DNA of 64,000 nt from Litchfieldia stipae (GCF_014837155.1 NZ_JACYHA010000004.1:186001-250000); one strand, 5' to 3'; positions 26,538 through 36,298 are shown, counted from the first letter of the stretch. Notes: generated by a model from the sequence alone, not told the origin. Numbers and translations: made by a program.

Positions 26538-27968
26538 TTGAAGCCATTTATGGGTGAGAATTTTTTATTGTCAAACGATGTAGCGGTTGATTTATATCAT
26601 CAGTATGCGAAGGATTTACCGATTATTGACTATCATTGTCATATTAGTCCACAGGAAATCTATGAAAATAAGAAATTTAAAAACATCACAGAAGCTTGGC
26701 TGTATGGTGACCATTATAAGTGGCGTGTGATGCGTGCAAATGGAATTGAAGAGGAGTTCATTACTGGGCAAGCGAGTGATTATGATAAGTTCATGGCTTG
26801 GGCTAGAACGGTTCCTATGACGATTGGAAATCCATTGTATAATTGGACTCATCTTGAGCTTCAACGATTCTTTGGTATTTACGATATTTTAAATGAAAAA
26901 ACAGCACCAATGATTTGGGAAAAAGTGAATGCCTTATTAGCTGAAGATGAATTGTCAGTTCGTGGGCTGATTACTAAATCAAAGGTTAATGTGATCGTAA
27001 CGACAGATGATCCAACAGATACATTAGAGTATCACCAAAAAATTAAACAAGATAAAGATTTCGAACCACAAGTGTTACCAGGCTTCAGACCGGATAAAGG
27101 ATTAGAGATTAATCGTGAAGGCTTCCTTCAGTGGGTACAATTACTGTCAGATGTCTCTAATGTTTCGATTACTTCATATGATGAGTTCTTACAAGCGCTT
27201 GAGTCAAGAATTGAGTTCTTCCATGAGCTTGGAGGAAAGGTATCAGACCATGCGATAGATGTGATGATGTTTGCTCCAGCGACTCAAGAGGAAGTCGATG
27301 ATATCTTTAAGAAGGCGCTTTCGGGTGAAAAAGTAACTGAAGAAGAGGAAAAGAAATATAAATCCTCTACCCTCATTTTCTTAGGTAAGAAATATGCGAG
27401 CTTAGGCTGGGCGATGCAGTTCCATATCAATGCACTGCGAAACAACAATAGTAGAATGTACGGCCAATTAGGACCAGATACAGGCTATGACAGTATGAAT
27501 GATGATCTTGTATCAAAGCCATTGGTTCAATTACTAGACACGCTTGAACAAGAAAATGCACTTCCTAAGACTATACTATATTCTTTGAATCCAAAAGATA
27601 ATCAAGTGCTTGCTAGTATCATCGGTAGCTTCCAAGGAGGCGGAATCCGAGGGAAAATGCAATTTGGTACGGCATGGTGGTTCAATGATAATAAGGACGG
27701 AATGCTAGATCAAATGAAGGCCCTTGCGAATGTGGGGCTATTCAGTCAATTCATTGGGATGTTAACGGATTCTAGAAGCTTCTTATCATACACAAGACAT
27801 GAGTATTTCAGAAGACTTATTTGTCAGATGGTTGGAGAATGGGTTGAAAATGGTGAGGTTCCAAATGACCCAGACCTTCTCGGTGAAATTATTCAAGGCG
27901 TATCTTACTACAATGCAAAGGAATATTTTCAATTTGAAGAGGCGTTAGTAGCAGATTTGAACAAATAG
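26538..27968 (+). CDS. uxaC: Glucuronate / galacturonate isomerase UxaC
   Basis: 476 residues from TTG 26538. This start gives MKPFMGENFLL, which parallels known UxaC N-termini, and AAAGGGG lies about ten bases upstream; the ATG at 26529 abuts that site. Family marks include IDYHCHISP (metal-binding HxH of the amidohydrolase-like fold), TDDPTDTL, LPGFRPD, MQFHINALRNNN and GTAWWFNDNKDGM. UxaC converts D-galacturonate to D-tagaturonate and D-glucuronate to D-fructuronate in the cytoplasm. It is the first step for galacturonate released by the pectin enzymes nearby and leads into uxaB and uxaA. Confidence 0.93.
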   Translation: MKPFMGENFLLSNDVAVDLYHQYAKDLPIIDYHCHISPQEIYENKKFKNITEAWLYGDHYKWRVMRANGIEEEFITGQASDYDKFMAWARTVPMTIGNPLYNWTHLELQRFFGIYDILNEKTAPMIWEKVNALLAEDELSVRGLITKSKVNVIVTTDDPTDTLEYHQKIKQDKDFEPQVLPGFRPDKGLEINREGFLQWVQLLSDVSNVSITSYDEFLQALESRIEFFHELGGKVSDHAIDVMMFAPATQEEVDDIFKKALSGEKVTEEEEKKYKSSTLIFLGKKYASLGWAMQFHINALRNNNSRMYGQLGPDTGYDSMNDDLVSKPLVQLLDTLEQENALPKTILYSLNPKDNQVLASIIGSFQGGGIRGKMQFGTAWWFNDNKDGMLDQMKALANVGLFSQFIGMLTDSRSFLSYTRHEYFRRLICQMVGEWVENGEVPNDPDLLGEIIQGVSYYNAKEYFQFEEALVADLNK

Positions 27969-28003
27969 AGTATCACAAGTTATGAGTAGCAGTCTAACGA
28001 GAG

Positions 28004-28031
28004 TAGTTGAATCATAGAAATGATTCAACTA
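28004..28031 (+). promoter_or_regulatory. Perfect 12-bp inverted repeat between uxaC and uxaB
   Basis: TAGTTGAATCAT and ATGATTCAACTA pair perfectly around the loop AGAA. There is no T tract, so it is unlikely to terminate transcription; it could be a repressor operator or an mRNA-processing hairpin. It lies 39 bases before the uxaB start. Confidence 0.6.
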
Positions 28032-28070
28032 TTCTGCGTTGCGGCAACACGAAAAGTGGGAGGTATTCAT

Positions 28071-29537
28071 TTGGAACACTTGAAAAGAGAATTGCTAGAG
28101 GATTATGTTGCTTATCCAGAACGGGTTCTACAATTTGGTACAGGTAATTTTTTGAGAGCTTTTTTTGACTATCATATTCATACCATGAACAAAAAAAATC
28201 TATTTAACGGTCAAGTGGTGGTGGTGCAATCGACATCAAGTGGCACAGTTAAGACTATGAATGAGCAAGACGGGCTTTACACTCTTTACTTGCAAGGAAT
28301 TAAAGACAACAAACCGGTAAGTGAGCATGAGGTAATCCGTAGTATCAGCAGAGGCTTGAATCTACAGGATGAGTATGAAGAATATTTAAAGCTTGCTCAG
28401 AATCCGGATTTGCGTTTTATCGTTTCTAACACGACTGAAGCTGGAATTGCATTTAATCCAGACGACAAATTAACTGATCAACCCCAAAAGAGTTTTCCAG
28501 GTAAGTTGACGGCATTTTTATATAAAAGATTCCAGGCTTTTAGTGGGGACCTTGAGAAAGGTTTTATTATTTTCCCATGCGAATTAATTGAAAATAATGG
28601 GGTTGAATTGAAGAGGATAGTTAATCAATTTGCACGTGAGTGGCAGCTTGAAGAGGAGTTTATCGAATGGGTTGAAAAGGCAAATACGTTCTGTAACACA
28701 TTAGTGGACAGAATTGTACCGGGTTATCCAAAAGATTCGATCGAAGAAAAAACAGCGGAGTTAGGGTATGTAGACCAGCTCATGGTTGTTGGTGAACAAT
28801 TTGAACTGTTTGTGATTGAAGGTCCTGAATGGATTAAAGATGAATTCCCAGCGGCTCGGGCTGGTCTGAATGTTCATATAGTAGATGATCTGAGTTCTTA
28901 CAGAACAAAGAAAGTCAGAATGCTAAATGGTGCTCATACAGCGATGACTCCAGTGGCATATCTCTATGGATTAGATACAGTTTCACAAGCAGTGACAAAC
29001 GAAGCAACAAAAACGTTTATAGAACAAGTAATGAATGATGAGATTATCCCGACATTACCATATGCAAAAAATGAATTACATGAATATGCTAAAGATGTGA
29101 TTAATCGTTTTAGAAATCCATACATTCATCATTATTTAGCGAGTATATCGTTAAACTCCATCTCAAAATTCAAAACAAGAGTCATGCCAACGTTCCTTGA
29201 TTATGAAAAAAGCTATAATCAACTACCAAAAGGAATCCTATTTTCATTAAGTGCATTGCTTTATTTTTATAAAGGAAAACGTGGGGATGAAGAGATCAAG
29301 CTTGTTGATGATGAAGCAACATTGGCGTTATTTCAACAGCTGTGGCAGGATGAATCGGTTGAGATTGGAGAGTTAGTCAAGACGGTTCTTTCTAAGGAAG
29401 AATTATGGGGAATCGACCTTTCATACGTTGCGGATGTCGTTACAGGGTACGTCACCTTGATTCATAACGTGGGAATGCAAGAGGCTCTAGCTGAATTTTT
29501 GCAGGAAGAGGGTGAAGTAAATGAAAGCGTTTATTAA
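28071..29537 (+). CDS. uxaB: Tagaturonate reductase UxaB
   Basis: 488 residues from TTG 28071, preceded at good spacing by GGGAGGT; the longer reading to 28020 would begin inside a perfect hairpin and add non-conserved residues. QFGTGNFLRAFFDYHI is the nucleotide-binding start of the mannitol dehydrogenase / altronate oxidoreductase family, and VSNTTEAGI, CELIENNG and KVRMLNGAHT are family motifs, the last holding the catalytic Lys region. It reduces D-tagaturonate to D-altronate with NADH. The 3' end overlaps uxaA by 17 bp, so the two are translationally coupled. Confidence 0.92.
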   Translation: MEHLKRELLEDYVAYPERVLQFGTGNFLRAFFDYHIHTMNKKNLFNGQVVVVQSTSSGTVKTMNEQDGLYTLYLQGIKDNKPVSEHEVIRSISRGLNLQDEYEEYLKLAQNPDLRFIVSNTTEAGIAFNPDDKLTDQPQKSFPGKLTAFLYKRFQAFSGDLEKGFIIFPCELIENNGVELKRIVNQFAREWQLEEEFIEWVEKANTFCNTLVDRIVPGYPKDSIEEKTAELGYVDQLMVVGEQFELFVIEGPEWIKDEFPAARAGLNVHIVDDLSSYRTKKVRMLNGAHTAMTPVAYLYGLDTVSQAVTNEATKTFIEQVMNDEIIPTLPYAKNELHEYAKDVINRFRNPYIHHYLASISLNSISKFKTRVMPTFLDYEKSYNQLPKGILFSLSALLYFYKGKRGDEEIKLVDDEATLALFQQLWQDESVEIGELVKTVLSKEELWGIDLSYVADVVTGYVTLIHNVGMQEALAEFLQEEGEVNESVY

Positions 29538-31011
29538 AATCAAAGAGTCAGACAATGTTGCAGTAGCGATTCGTCCAATTGATAAAAATGTCCAATTGGA
29601 TATAGATGGGACAATCATCGAACTCAAAGAAGCAATTAATAAAGGGCATAAATTTGCGGTAAAACCGATTCGTCGTGGGGAAGATGTGATCAAATATAGC
29701 TTCCCAATTGGTCATGCAACAGAGGATATTGAAGTCGGACAATGGGTACACACTCATAATACGAAGACAAATTTATCTAGTGTGGAGGAGTATCAGTATG
29801 CTCCGAATCTCACAAAAGTACGAAGCGAAAACAAAAGCTATACCTTCAAGGGATACCGTCGAAAAGACGGACGGGTTGGAATACGTAATGAGCTTTGGAT
29901 TGTTCCAACTGTGGGCTGTGTAAACGGGATTGCTGACCAAATTATAAGACAGTTTCATGAAAAAGTCGGAAGCATTGCGCCATTTGAGCATATTCATGTT
30001 CTTAAGCATAATTATGGTTGTTCTCAGCTTGGGGATGATCATGTTAATACAAGAACCATTCTATCAAATGCGGTTAAGCATCCGAATGCAGGAGGAGTGC
30101 TTGTATTAGGATTAGGCTGTGAGAATAATGAAATTGATGAATTTAGAGAGCAGCTTGGAGACTTTGATTCATCGCGAGTGAAGTTTTTACGTTCACAGGC
30201 AGTGATGAATGAAGTGGAAGAAGGCGTTAAGCTATTAGTTGAGATTTACGAGAGTGCTAAAGAAGATAAGCGTGAGGATGTTCCGATTTCAGAGTTGAAG
30301 GTTGGATTGAAGTGTGGTGGCTCTGACGGATTCTCAGGGATCACAGCGAACCCGTTATTAGGTCAATTCTCCGACTTTTTAGTAGCTAATGGTGGTACGA
30401 CGGTATTAACTGAGGTTCCAGAGATGTTTGGAGCGGAGAAGCTGTTAATGGAGCGAGCCAAAAACGAAGAGGTGTTTGAACAAATTGTTGATTTGATTAA
30501 TGATTTCAAGCGCTATTTTGAAAAGCATGATCAGCCTGTCTATGAAAATCCCTCCCCAGGGAATAAAGCTGGTGGGATTACAACGCTTGAGGATAAGTCA
30601 CTTGGTTGCACGCAAAAGGCAGGGACATCACCGGTTGTTGAGGTGCTAAAGTATGGGGAAATCCTACGTACAAATGGACTGAATTTATTAAGTGCACCTG
30701 GTAATGATTTAGTTGCTGCATCAGCCCTTGCATCTGCAGGTTGTCAGTTGGTTCTTTTCACAACAGGAAGAGGAACACCTCTAGGTACATTTGTTCCAAC
30801 AATCAAAGTTTCATCGAATACACAAATTTATGAAACAAAGCCTCATTGGATTGATTTTAACGCAGGTACATTAATTGATGGTGAATCTCAAGAAGAGCTG
30901 TTAAATGACTTTATCTCGTATATTATTAAAGTAGCTAGTGGGGAAAAAGTGAATAATGAGATTAATCATTTTAGAGAAATTGGCATCTTTAAATCTGGTG
31001 TAACGTTATAA
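29521..31011 (+). CDS. uxaA: Altronate dehydratase UxaA
   Basis: 496 residues. The N-terminal SAF domain (about 1-90) and the C-terminal dehydratase part are in one chain. Motifs seen: GRVGIRNELWIVPTVGCVN, HNYGCSQLGDDH, GLGCENNE, LKCGGSDGFSGITANP, SLGCTQKAG and FTTGRGTPLG; the cysteines are candidates for the iron-dependent site. It removes water from D-altronate to give 2-keto-3-deoxy-D-gluconate. It ends the operon. The KDG kinase and aldolase needed next are not present in this window. Confidence 0.93.
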   Translation: MKAFIKIKESDNVAVAIRPIDKNVQLDIDGTIIELKEAINKGHKFAVKPIRRGEDVIKYSFPIGHATEDIEVGQWVHTHNTKTNLSSVEEYQYAPNLTKVRSENKSYTFKGYRRKDGRVGIRNELWIVPTVGCVNGIADQIIRQFHEKVGSIAPFEHIHVLKHNYGCSQLGDDHVNTRTILSNAVKHPNAGGVLVLGLGCENNEIDEFREQLGDFDSSRVKFLRSQAVMNEVEEGVKLLVEIYESAKEDKREDVPISELKVGLKCGGSDGFSGITANPLLGQFSDFLVANGGTTVLTEVPEMFGAEKLLMERAKNEEVFEQIVDLINDFKRYFEKHDQPVYENPSPGNKAGGITTLEDKSLGCTQKAGTSPVVEVLKYGEILRTNGLNLLSAPGNDLVAASALASAGCQLVLFTTGRGTPLGTFVPTIKVSSNTQIYETKPHWIDFNAGTLIDGESQEELLNDFISYIIKVASGEKVNNEINHFREIGIFKSGVTL

Positions 31012-31018
31012 AGTACTG

Positions 31019-31047
31019 AAAGCCCATCTTAAAGGATGGGTTTTTTT
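31019..31047 (+). terminator. Terminator of the uxa operon
   Basis: CCCATC and GATGGG with flanking A/T pairs form a short stem followed by seven T. Confidence 0.85.
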
Positions 31048-31167
31048 GTGTCACAAGAAATGCTTTTACATGACAGACTTGATTGTTTTTGATTTGGAAG
31101 AGATTGTAGTATAGTAGAATTATAGAATATATTTTATTTTCAGAATATGGAGGAGGAATCGATTTCG

Positions 31168-32430
31168 ATGGGGAAGGACCTTATTTTATCGGAAAAAGTA
31201 GAAAATGTATTTCAACGTGTGACAGAGAATGTTGATGTGAAGGAAGCATTAGCGTTTCTTAAAGAGGATAATGATCGTACGGCTGAGGAACAGATTGAAA
31301 TTACAACGATTCCAGCTCCAACCTTTGCAGAAGATACTCGTGGAGCAGATTATAAGAAAAGATTGGAACAATTGGGTATTCAATATATAAAAGTTGATGA
31401 CGTTGGCAATGTGTTTGGGATAAGGCCTGGATCGGGAAATGGACCTACATTAGTTGTTTGTGCCCATCTTGATACTGTGTTTCCTGAGGGGACAGATACG
31501 GTTGCGAAACGAGTGGATGGGAAAATTTATGCCCCTGGGATTTCAGATGATGGAAGAGGCTTAGCTGTCGTACTTACTTTAATTCGAGCGCTAAATCATG
31601 CTGGGATAGAGACGGAAGGTGACCTTGTTTTTGGAGCAACGGTTGGTGAAGAGGGGTTAGGCGATTTACGTGGAGTGAAGGAGCTCTTCAAAGATAATGA
31701 CGAAATTGATGGCTTTATTTCAATTGAGCCGGGAGATCCTGAAAGAATTACATATTTAGGTACAGGAAGTGCACGTTATCAGGTTACATATAAAGGGCCA
31801 GGTGGTCATAGCTTTGGCAATTTTGGGACGCCAAGTACGATTCATGCATTGGGAAGAGCGATTGCGATGATTTCACAGCTAGAGACGCCGGCTGAGCCAA
31901 AAACAACATTCAATGTTGGGATGATTAATGGTGGAACATCGGTGAATACGATTGCTGAGGAAGCATCGATGTTAGTTGATCTTAGATCAAATTCACAAGA
32001 AGAATTAGAGAAATTAGATAAGAAAGTGCTGCACATTTTGCAAAGGGCAGCAGACGAAGAAAATGAACGTTGGCAGACGGATGTGATTACGGTTGATGTG
32101 AAGCGTGTGGGAGACCGACCGGCTGGTTCTCAACGTGCGGATGCAGCGATTGTGCAAGCTTCGGTTGCTGCATCAAAATCACTTGGATTCGAAGGAATCT
32201 TAGGTGATGCAAGTAGTACGGATTCGAATGTTCCAATCTTTTTAGGAATTCCTGCGGTTACGCTTGGTGGCGGAGGAGATTTTGGTGGCGTACACACATT
32301 AAATGAATATTTTGACCCGACTGATTCGTATTTTGGAGCACAAAAAATTTTCCTTACGATGATGGGACTTGTAGGAGTAAAGGGTGTCAGTGAGCCGCTT
32401 TTAGAAAAAAGAAAAGTGAATATGGGATAA
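31168..32430 (+). CDS. M20 family metallohydrolase
   Basis: 420 residues from ATG 31168; GGAGGAGG lies upstream, inside the longer reading from 31147. Zinc-ligand segments of the M20 fold are present: VCAHLDTVFPEG, PGISDDGRG, GEEGLGD, ISIEPGD and GGVHTLNE, with a dimerisation-domain marker GPGGHSFG. M20 enzymes cleave amide bonds in dipeptides or N-acyl amino acids. It is followed 51 bp later by a class C beta-lactamase-like gene, suggesting a small peptide-salvage unit. A role as desuccinylase for the NSAR/GNAT pair at 60-62 kb is possible but only inferred. Confidence 0.85.
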   Translation: MGKDLILSEKVENVFQRVTENVDVKEALAFLKEDNDRTAEEQIEITTIPAPTFAEDTRGADYKKRLEQLGIQYIKVDDVGNVFGIRPGSGNGPTLVVCAHLDTVFPEGTDTVAKRVDGKIYAPGISDDGRGLAVVLTLIRALNHAGIETEGDLVFGATVGEEGLGDLRGVKELFKDNDEIDGFISIEPGDPERITYLGTGSARYQVTYKGPGGHSFGNFGTPSTIHALGRAIAMISQLETPAEPKTTFNVGMINGGTSVNTIAEEASMLVDLRSNSQEELEKLDKKVLHILQRAADEENERWQTDVITVDVKRVGDRPAGSQRADAAIVQASVAASKSLGFEGILGDASSTDSNVPIFLGIPAVTLGGGGDFGGVHTLNEYFDPTDSYFGAQKIFLTMMGLVGVKGVSEPLLEKRKVNMG

Positions 32431-32481
32431 AACGAGTTTGATATTTTACTATAAAAAAGAATGGCTAAGGGGTGTGGGGAA

Positions 32482-33795
32482 ATGTTGAAGTGGTCTGTCT
32501 TTGAAGAATATGTTCAAGCACTTATGAAAGAAGAACATATTGCTGGTGTAGCGGTTGCCGTTTCAAAGGACGGTGAACTCATCTATGAAAATGGATTTGG
32601 TTATCGTGACATTGTCACAAAAGATCCTGTCACAAAGGATACAATCTTTGGGATTGCTTCGATTAGTAAGTCAATGACGGCATTGGCCATTATGAAGCTT
32701 CAGTCTGAAGGGAAACTTCATGTGGATGACCCGGTGATTACTTATTTGCCTGACTTCACACTCCCTCATTTGGAGGATATGAGTACCGTCCGTATTCATC
32801 ATCTCTTGACACATTCGGTTGGTTTACCTCCAATGGATCGGAAAGAGGAATTAAATAAATTTAATGAACATATCCATTATTTAGCTACTTCTAGCTACAC
32901 ACCATTAGGTGAACCAGGCACATATTTAAGCTATTGCAATGATACGTTTTTATTACTAGGAGCGATCATTGAAAAGGTAACAGGATGTCTCTATCGTAGG
33001 TATATGACTGGGCATATTTTAAATCCATTAGGAATGGTTCGATCTACTTATAGTCTTGAAGAAGTAAGTAAATATGAGAATGTGACCGTTCCATATAACT
33101 TTCAATCTGAGGAAAATAGATTAGTGGAAGCATCGTGGCCGTCACTTGGAAATTATGAGGTGGGTGGAGGAGTTCGCTCGACGGTGATAGATTTATTGAA
33201 ATATGGGCAAGTGTATTTGGATAAGGATATCATGGATACACTTGGAATGAGGGAAGATGTTCTTGTGGAAATGCGAGAGCCTAGATTCCAAGTAGATCGT
33301 GCCTCTTATTATGGATATGCATTAAGAACGACACCAGATTATCATGGAGTCAGTCTTGTTGAACATGGTGGTAGTCAGCCGGGTGTTTCCTCGAATTTCG
33401 GCTTTATTCCTGAGGAGAAATTAGTCATTTCTGTGTTAACTAATGTAACTGGGGTATCAGTGAGAACTATTTGGCAGGCGGCGGTTAATACTGTTTTAGG
33501 TGTAGCACTTGAAGAACAGCCTGGTGTTGAGCCAATCTATGAAATAACAGAGGATGAATTACAGCCATTGCTTGGAACGTACGGGGCACCTGAGAATGAT
33601 AGTAGAATTCGAATTTACCTCGACAATGGTGCGATAATGGCTGAGGCGTTTGGTGAGGTTGTTGAATTAAGGGCGAGTACGCCTCAAACATTGGTAATAA
33701 AAAAGAATGAAAGACCGATGACATTTTATGTGAATCATGATGGCGAAGCGTGGGCTGTATTTCTAGGACTTAGAATGTATCAACGTGTTTTATAG
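32482..33795 (+). CDS. Class C beta-lactamase-like serine hydrolase
   Basis: 437 residues from ATG 32482, with AAGGGG-rich sequence upstream; the earlier ATG at 32461 would contain that site. The S60-x-x-K63 motif lies in ASISKSM, Y-x-N in SYCNDTF, and EHGGSQPG replaces the third KTG-type motif, as in D-aminopeptidases, esterases and DD-peptidases of this family. A C-terminal lipocalin-like domain (about 350-435) follows. No signal peptide, so probably cytoplasmic and not an antibiotic-resistance enzyme. The N-terminal half is similar by eye to the C-terminal half of the fusion protein at 62090. Substrate unknown. Confidence 0.82.
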   Translation: MLKWSVFEEYVQALMKEEHIAGVAVAVSKDGELIYENGFGYRDIVTKDPVTKDTIFGIASISKSMTALAIMKLQSEGKLHVDDPVITYLPDFTLPHLEDMSTVRIHHLLTHSVGLPPMDRKEELNKFNEHIHYLATSSYTPLGEPGTYLSYCNDTFLLLGAIIEKVTGCLYRRYMTGHILNPLGMVRSTYSLEEVSKYENVTVPYNFQSEENRLVEASWPSLGNYEVGGGVRSTVIDLLKYGQVYLDKDIMDTLGMREDVLVEMREPRFQVDRASYYGYALRTTPDYHGVSLVEHGGSQPGVSSNFGFIPEEKLVISVLTNVTGVSVRTIWQAAVNTVLGVALEEQPGVEPIYEITEDELQPLLGTYGAPENDSRIRIYLDNGAIMAEAFGEVVELRASTPQTLVIKKNERPMTFYVNHDGEAWAVFLGLRMYQRVL

Positions 33796-33837
33796 TCTAC
33801 CTTATTTGCAAACATCTAGTGTGAGGGGGACAAAAAT

Positions 33838-34809
33838 ATGATAGGACTGTTAATTGGAGTGATTGTGTTTGTCTTGATCGTGGCTTTAATTGTGAGTAAA
33901 AGCAAGCCACGGGCAACACGAAGAAAAGGGCTACGAAATGAACCGATTCCGGAGAATTTAGGGATTCGTATTGAAGGTGGAGTACCTATAGTTCATGCTT
34001 TGGATAAGTCCTTAACCTCTTTTTACCTCGATAATGTGAAAAACCGGGTGTTGAGGGAACGTCCTAGCTTGGCAGATTACGAATTTGAATGGACTTTGTT
34101 AGAAATGAAGCGTTATTTTGTCATGAATAGCTTATTGCGATCAGTTCCGATGTTTAGTGCTAGAGTAGATGATATTTGGCATGAGATGCTGATGTTTACA
34201 AGGGATTATGAAAAGTTTTCAAAGGAATTTTATGGTGAAACCTTGCATCATATTCCTAATATGGAAAGCACACCGATTCCTGGAGAGAGGGCGTTCTTCG
34301 ATTGGGTCTATTTAAGCCTGTTTGAGCAAACAACGAATAGTCGATTGATTTGGGGAGGTTTTTTGCAGAATCCAATTAAACGCGAAACTCTCGAGGACTT
34401 TAAACAGCGTTCTGAAGAAGAGCTTCTTCGTCTTTATTTTCGTGATAATGAAGATTGGTTGGATGTCAAAAAGGCGTTAATCAAGCAAATGAAAAATCAA
34501 ATTCATGAGGCAGACCAGTTGCAGCAGGAAGGAGATGGGCCTGACTTGAAGGCACCATCATCAATAGGGAATTCTCAGTTATTAACGTATGCACTGGGTG
34601 CAGCTGTTTTTTATTCAATCTATGAGGAATTTCAATATCAGGAGTTTATGAGCGACTTGATTCCAAATGAATTTCAAAAAGGGGTACAGGGAAATGGTTA
34701 TGCTTGCTCTGGATATGCATGCTCCTCAGATGATCACTCTGGTGGGGATTCTGGTGGCGATTCAGGAGGATCTAGCTGCTCTAGTTGTGGGGGTGGATGT
34801 AGTTCATAA
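33838..34809 (+). CDS. Membrane-anchored glycine-rich-domain-like protein
   Basis: 323 residues. One N-terminal membrane helix (about 2-21) is followed by a basic stretch. The middle has FSARVDDIWHEMLMFTRDY and YGETLHHIP, which resembles the helical GRDP/DUF1399 repeat (consensus with DxxWHxH and Y...H.P). The last 40 residues are rich in Gly, Ser, Asp and Cys (eight cysteines from about 283 on), a tail that could be flexible or metal-binding. GAGGGG precedes the ATG. It follows the M20/serine hydrolase pair by 42 bp. I know of no established function; the domain match is by memory. Confidence 0.6.
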   Translation: MIGLLIGVIVFVLIVALIVSKSKPRATRRKGLRNEPIPENLGIRIEGGVPIVHALDKSLTSFYLDNVKNRVLRERPSLADYEFEWTLLEMKRYFVMNSLLRSVPMFSARVDDIWHEMLMFTRDYEKFSKEFYGETLHHIPNMESTPIPGERAFFDWVYLSLFEQTTNSRLIWGGFLQNPIKRETLEDFKQRSEEELLRLYFRDNEDWLDVKKALIKQMKNQIHEADQLQQEGDGPDLKAPSSIGNSQLLTYALGAAVFYSIYEEFQYQEFMSDLIPNEFQKGVQGNGYACSGYACSSDDHSGGDSGGDSGGSSCSSCGGGCSS

Positions 34810-34820
34810 TTTGGTGATAT

Positions 34821-34864
34821 GGGGACGGTTCTCACGCTTCTTTGGAAGCATGAGAACCGTCCCG
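34821..34864. repeat. Interspersed palindrome, GGGACGGTTCT family, copy 2
   Basis: GGGGACGGTTCTCACGCTTC pairs with GGAAGCATGAGAACCGTCCC, nearly perfectly. It sits between two convergent genes and with the following T run could also end transcription. Confidence 0.85.
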
Positions 34865-34870
34865 AATTTT

Positions 34871-35896
34871 TTATCCCATGATTTCTCCGCCGTTGACGTG
34901 AAGGGTTTGCCCTGTCACAAAGCGAGAGTCGTCTGATGCTAAATATACGTAGGTTGGTGCTAATTCAAATGGCTGAGCTGGTCGCTTCATTGGATTATCA
35001 GATCCAAATACAGCAACATCATCTGATGTAAAGCTCGCTGGAATTAAAGGTGTCCACGTTCTACCTGGTGCGACTGCATTCACTCTAATTCCTTGTTTAA
35101 TCACGTTATTAGCAAGCGCTCGTGTGAATCCAACATTTGCTGCCTTTGTCGCTGTGTAATCAATCATCTGTTCTTCACCGGCAAAAGCAACAACAGAAGC
35201 CGTATTGATAATCGAGCTGCCTGGCTTCATGTGTGGGAGAGCTGCTCTCGTTGTGTAAAAGTGAGAATAGATATTCACTTTAAAAGTATCATCAAATTGC
35301 TCATCTGTAATATCGGTTAGACTTAGCTGTTGAAATTGAATACCGACGTGATTACAAAGGATATCTAATTGCCCGAATGTTTCAATCGTTTTATCAACAA
35401 TCGCAATACATTGTTCCTTCTCTCGTAAGTCTCCTGGCATGAGTAGACAGCGCTGTCCGAGTTGCTCAACTCGAGCTTTTGTTCGGTTTGCATCCGCATG
35501 CTCATTTAAATAAGCAATGGCAATATCTGCTCCTTCTTTTGCAAATGCAATGGCAACAGATGCTCCAATTCCACTGTCTCCACCTGTAATTAATGCAACT
35601 TTTCCTTTTAATTTACCGCTCCCTTTATAATGGTCGTTCTCAATAATTGGCTTTGGCACCATTAGATTTTCTAATCCTGGATGGCATAATTGACGTTGCT
35701 CAGGTGCATTTAGTGGTACTTCCTCATAACGGACAATTTTCCCGTAGTTAGGATATAACGGATACGGATCTACTTGTTTATTAGCCTCAAACATTTCCTG
35801 TGCATATTTTATTTGCTCCATTTTTTGCGCATCTTTTGTTGTATATTCATCGTAGTTAGAGTGATCTCCTGGTTGTTTTGGATGATGTTTAGTCAT
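34871..35896 (-). CDS. SDR family oxidoreductase (general-stress type)
   Basis: 341 residues from the ATG at 35896, preceded by AGGAGG; the in-frame extension to 35950 lacks a site. A 50-residue tail ([20 protein letters not shown]) precedes the classical fold: [15 protein letters not shown] for NAD(P), the NHVG motif, catalytic Ser in NTASVVAF, and Y-T-A-T-K for YxxxK. The long N-terminal tail is typical of B. subtilis general-stress SDRs such as YdaD and YhxD. Substrate unknown. A palindromic repeat lies at its 3' end. Confidence 0.85.
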   Translation of the reverse strand: MTKHHPKQPGDHSNYDEYTTKDAQKMEQIKYAQEMFEANKQVDPYPLYPNYGKIVRYEEVPLNAPEQRQLCHPGLENLMVPKPIIENDHYKGSGKLKGKVALITGGDSGIGASVAIAFAKEGADIAIAYLNEHADANRTKARVEQLGQRCLLMPGDLREKEQCIAIVDKTIETFGQLDILCNHVGIQFQQLSLTDITDEQFDDTFKVNIYSHFYTTRAALPHMKPGSSIINTASVVAFAGEEQMIDYTATKAANVGFTRALANNVIKQGIRVNAVAPGRTWTPLIPASFTSDDVAVFGSDNPMKRPAQPFELAPTYVYLASDDSRFVTGQTLHVNGGEIMG

Positions 35897-36052
35897 AAGA
35901 ACCTCCTGCATAAGTAAAGTAAGTCTCAATACCCTATGCACAAAGCTCATTTTTAGTGCATATACCTAAACTGAATCTGCAACGAAGTGTATGCACATGC
36001 TCAAAATAGGATAAATCTGAATAGGATAGAAAAGTATGATGAAGGAGGCTAC

Positions 36053-36223
36053 ATGTTGATGCGATTTGAATACAACCCAGAGGTTAAGATTTTATTGAAG
36101 GATTACTCAGATAAGAAAGTGAAGATGGAATATATTGAGGATTCTTGGTCAATGCCAAAATCATCTAAACGCCCACCTTCATTTAAGGATCCTAAATATG
36201 GATGGAATTTTCCTTTAATTTAG
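36053..36223 (+). CDS. Small hypothetical protein (56 residues)
   Basis: From ATG 36053, five bases after GAAGGAGG, giving MLMRFEYNPEVKILL... Charged, soluble, no recognisable domain. The strong ribosome binding site supports a real gene; nothing indicates its function. A palindromic repeat follows the stop codon. Confidence 0.5.
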   Translation: MLMRFEYNPEVKILLKDYSDKKVKMEYIEDSWSMPKSSKRPPSFKDPKYGWNFPLI

Positions 36224-36244
36224 TTGGGGCAAGGTGGGCAAAGT

Positions 36245-36290
36245 GGGGACGGTTCTCACACTTCCAAAAGGAAGCGTGAGAACCGTCCCG
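36245..36290. repeat. Interspersed palindrome, GGGACGGTTCT family, copy 3
   Basis: GGGGACGGTTCTCACACTTCC pairs with GGAAGCGTGAGAACCGTCCC, with one mismatch and a loop of four A. It ends nine bases before the stop codon of the minus-strand MerR-type gene. Confidence 0.85.
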
Positions 36291-36298
36291 AATCTTCT

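Noticed and set aside
28020-28070. N-terminal extension of UxaB
   Set aside because: It begins inside a perfect hairpin, lacks a ribosome binding site and is not part of the family; the TTG at 28071 follows GGGAGGT.
32482-33795. Beta-lactam resistance gene
   Set aside because: No signal peptide for export and an HGG motif instead of KTG; it fits esterase/DD-peptidase-like relatives better.
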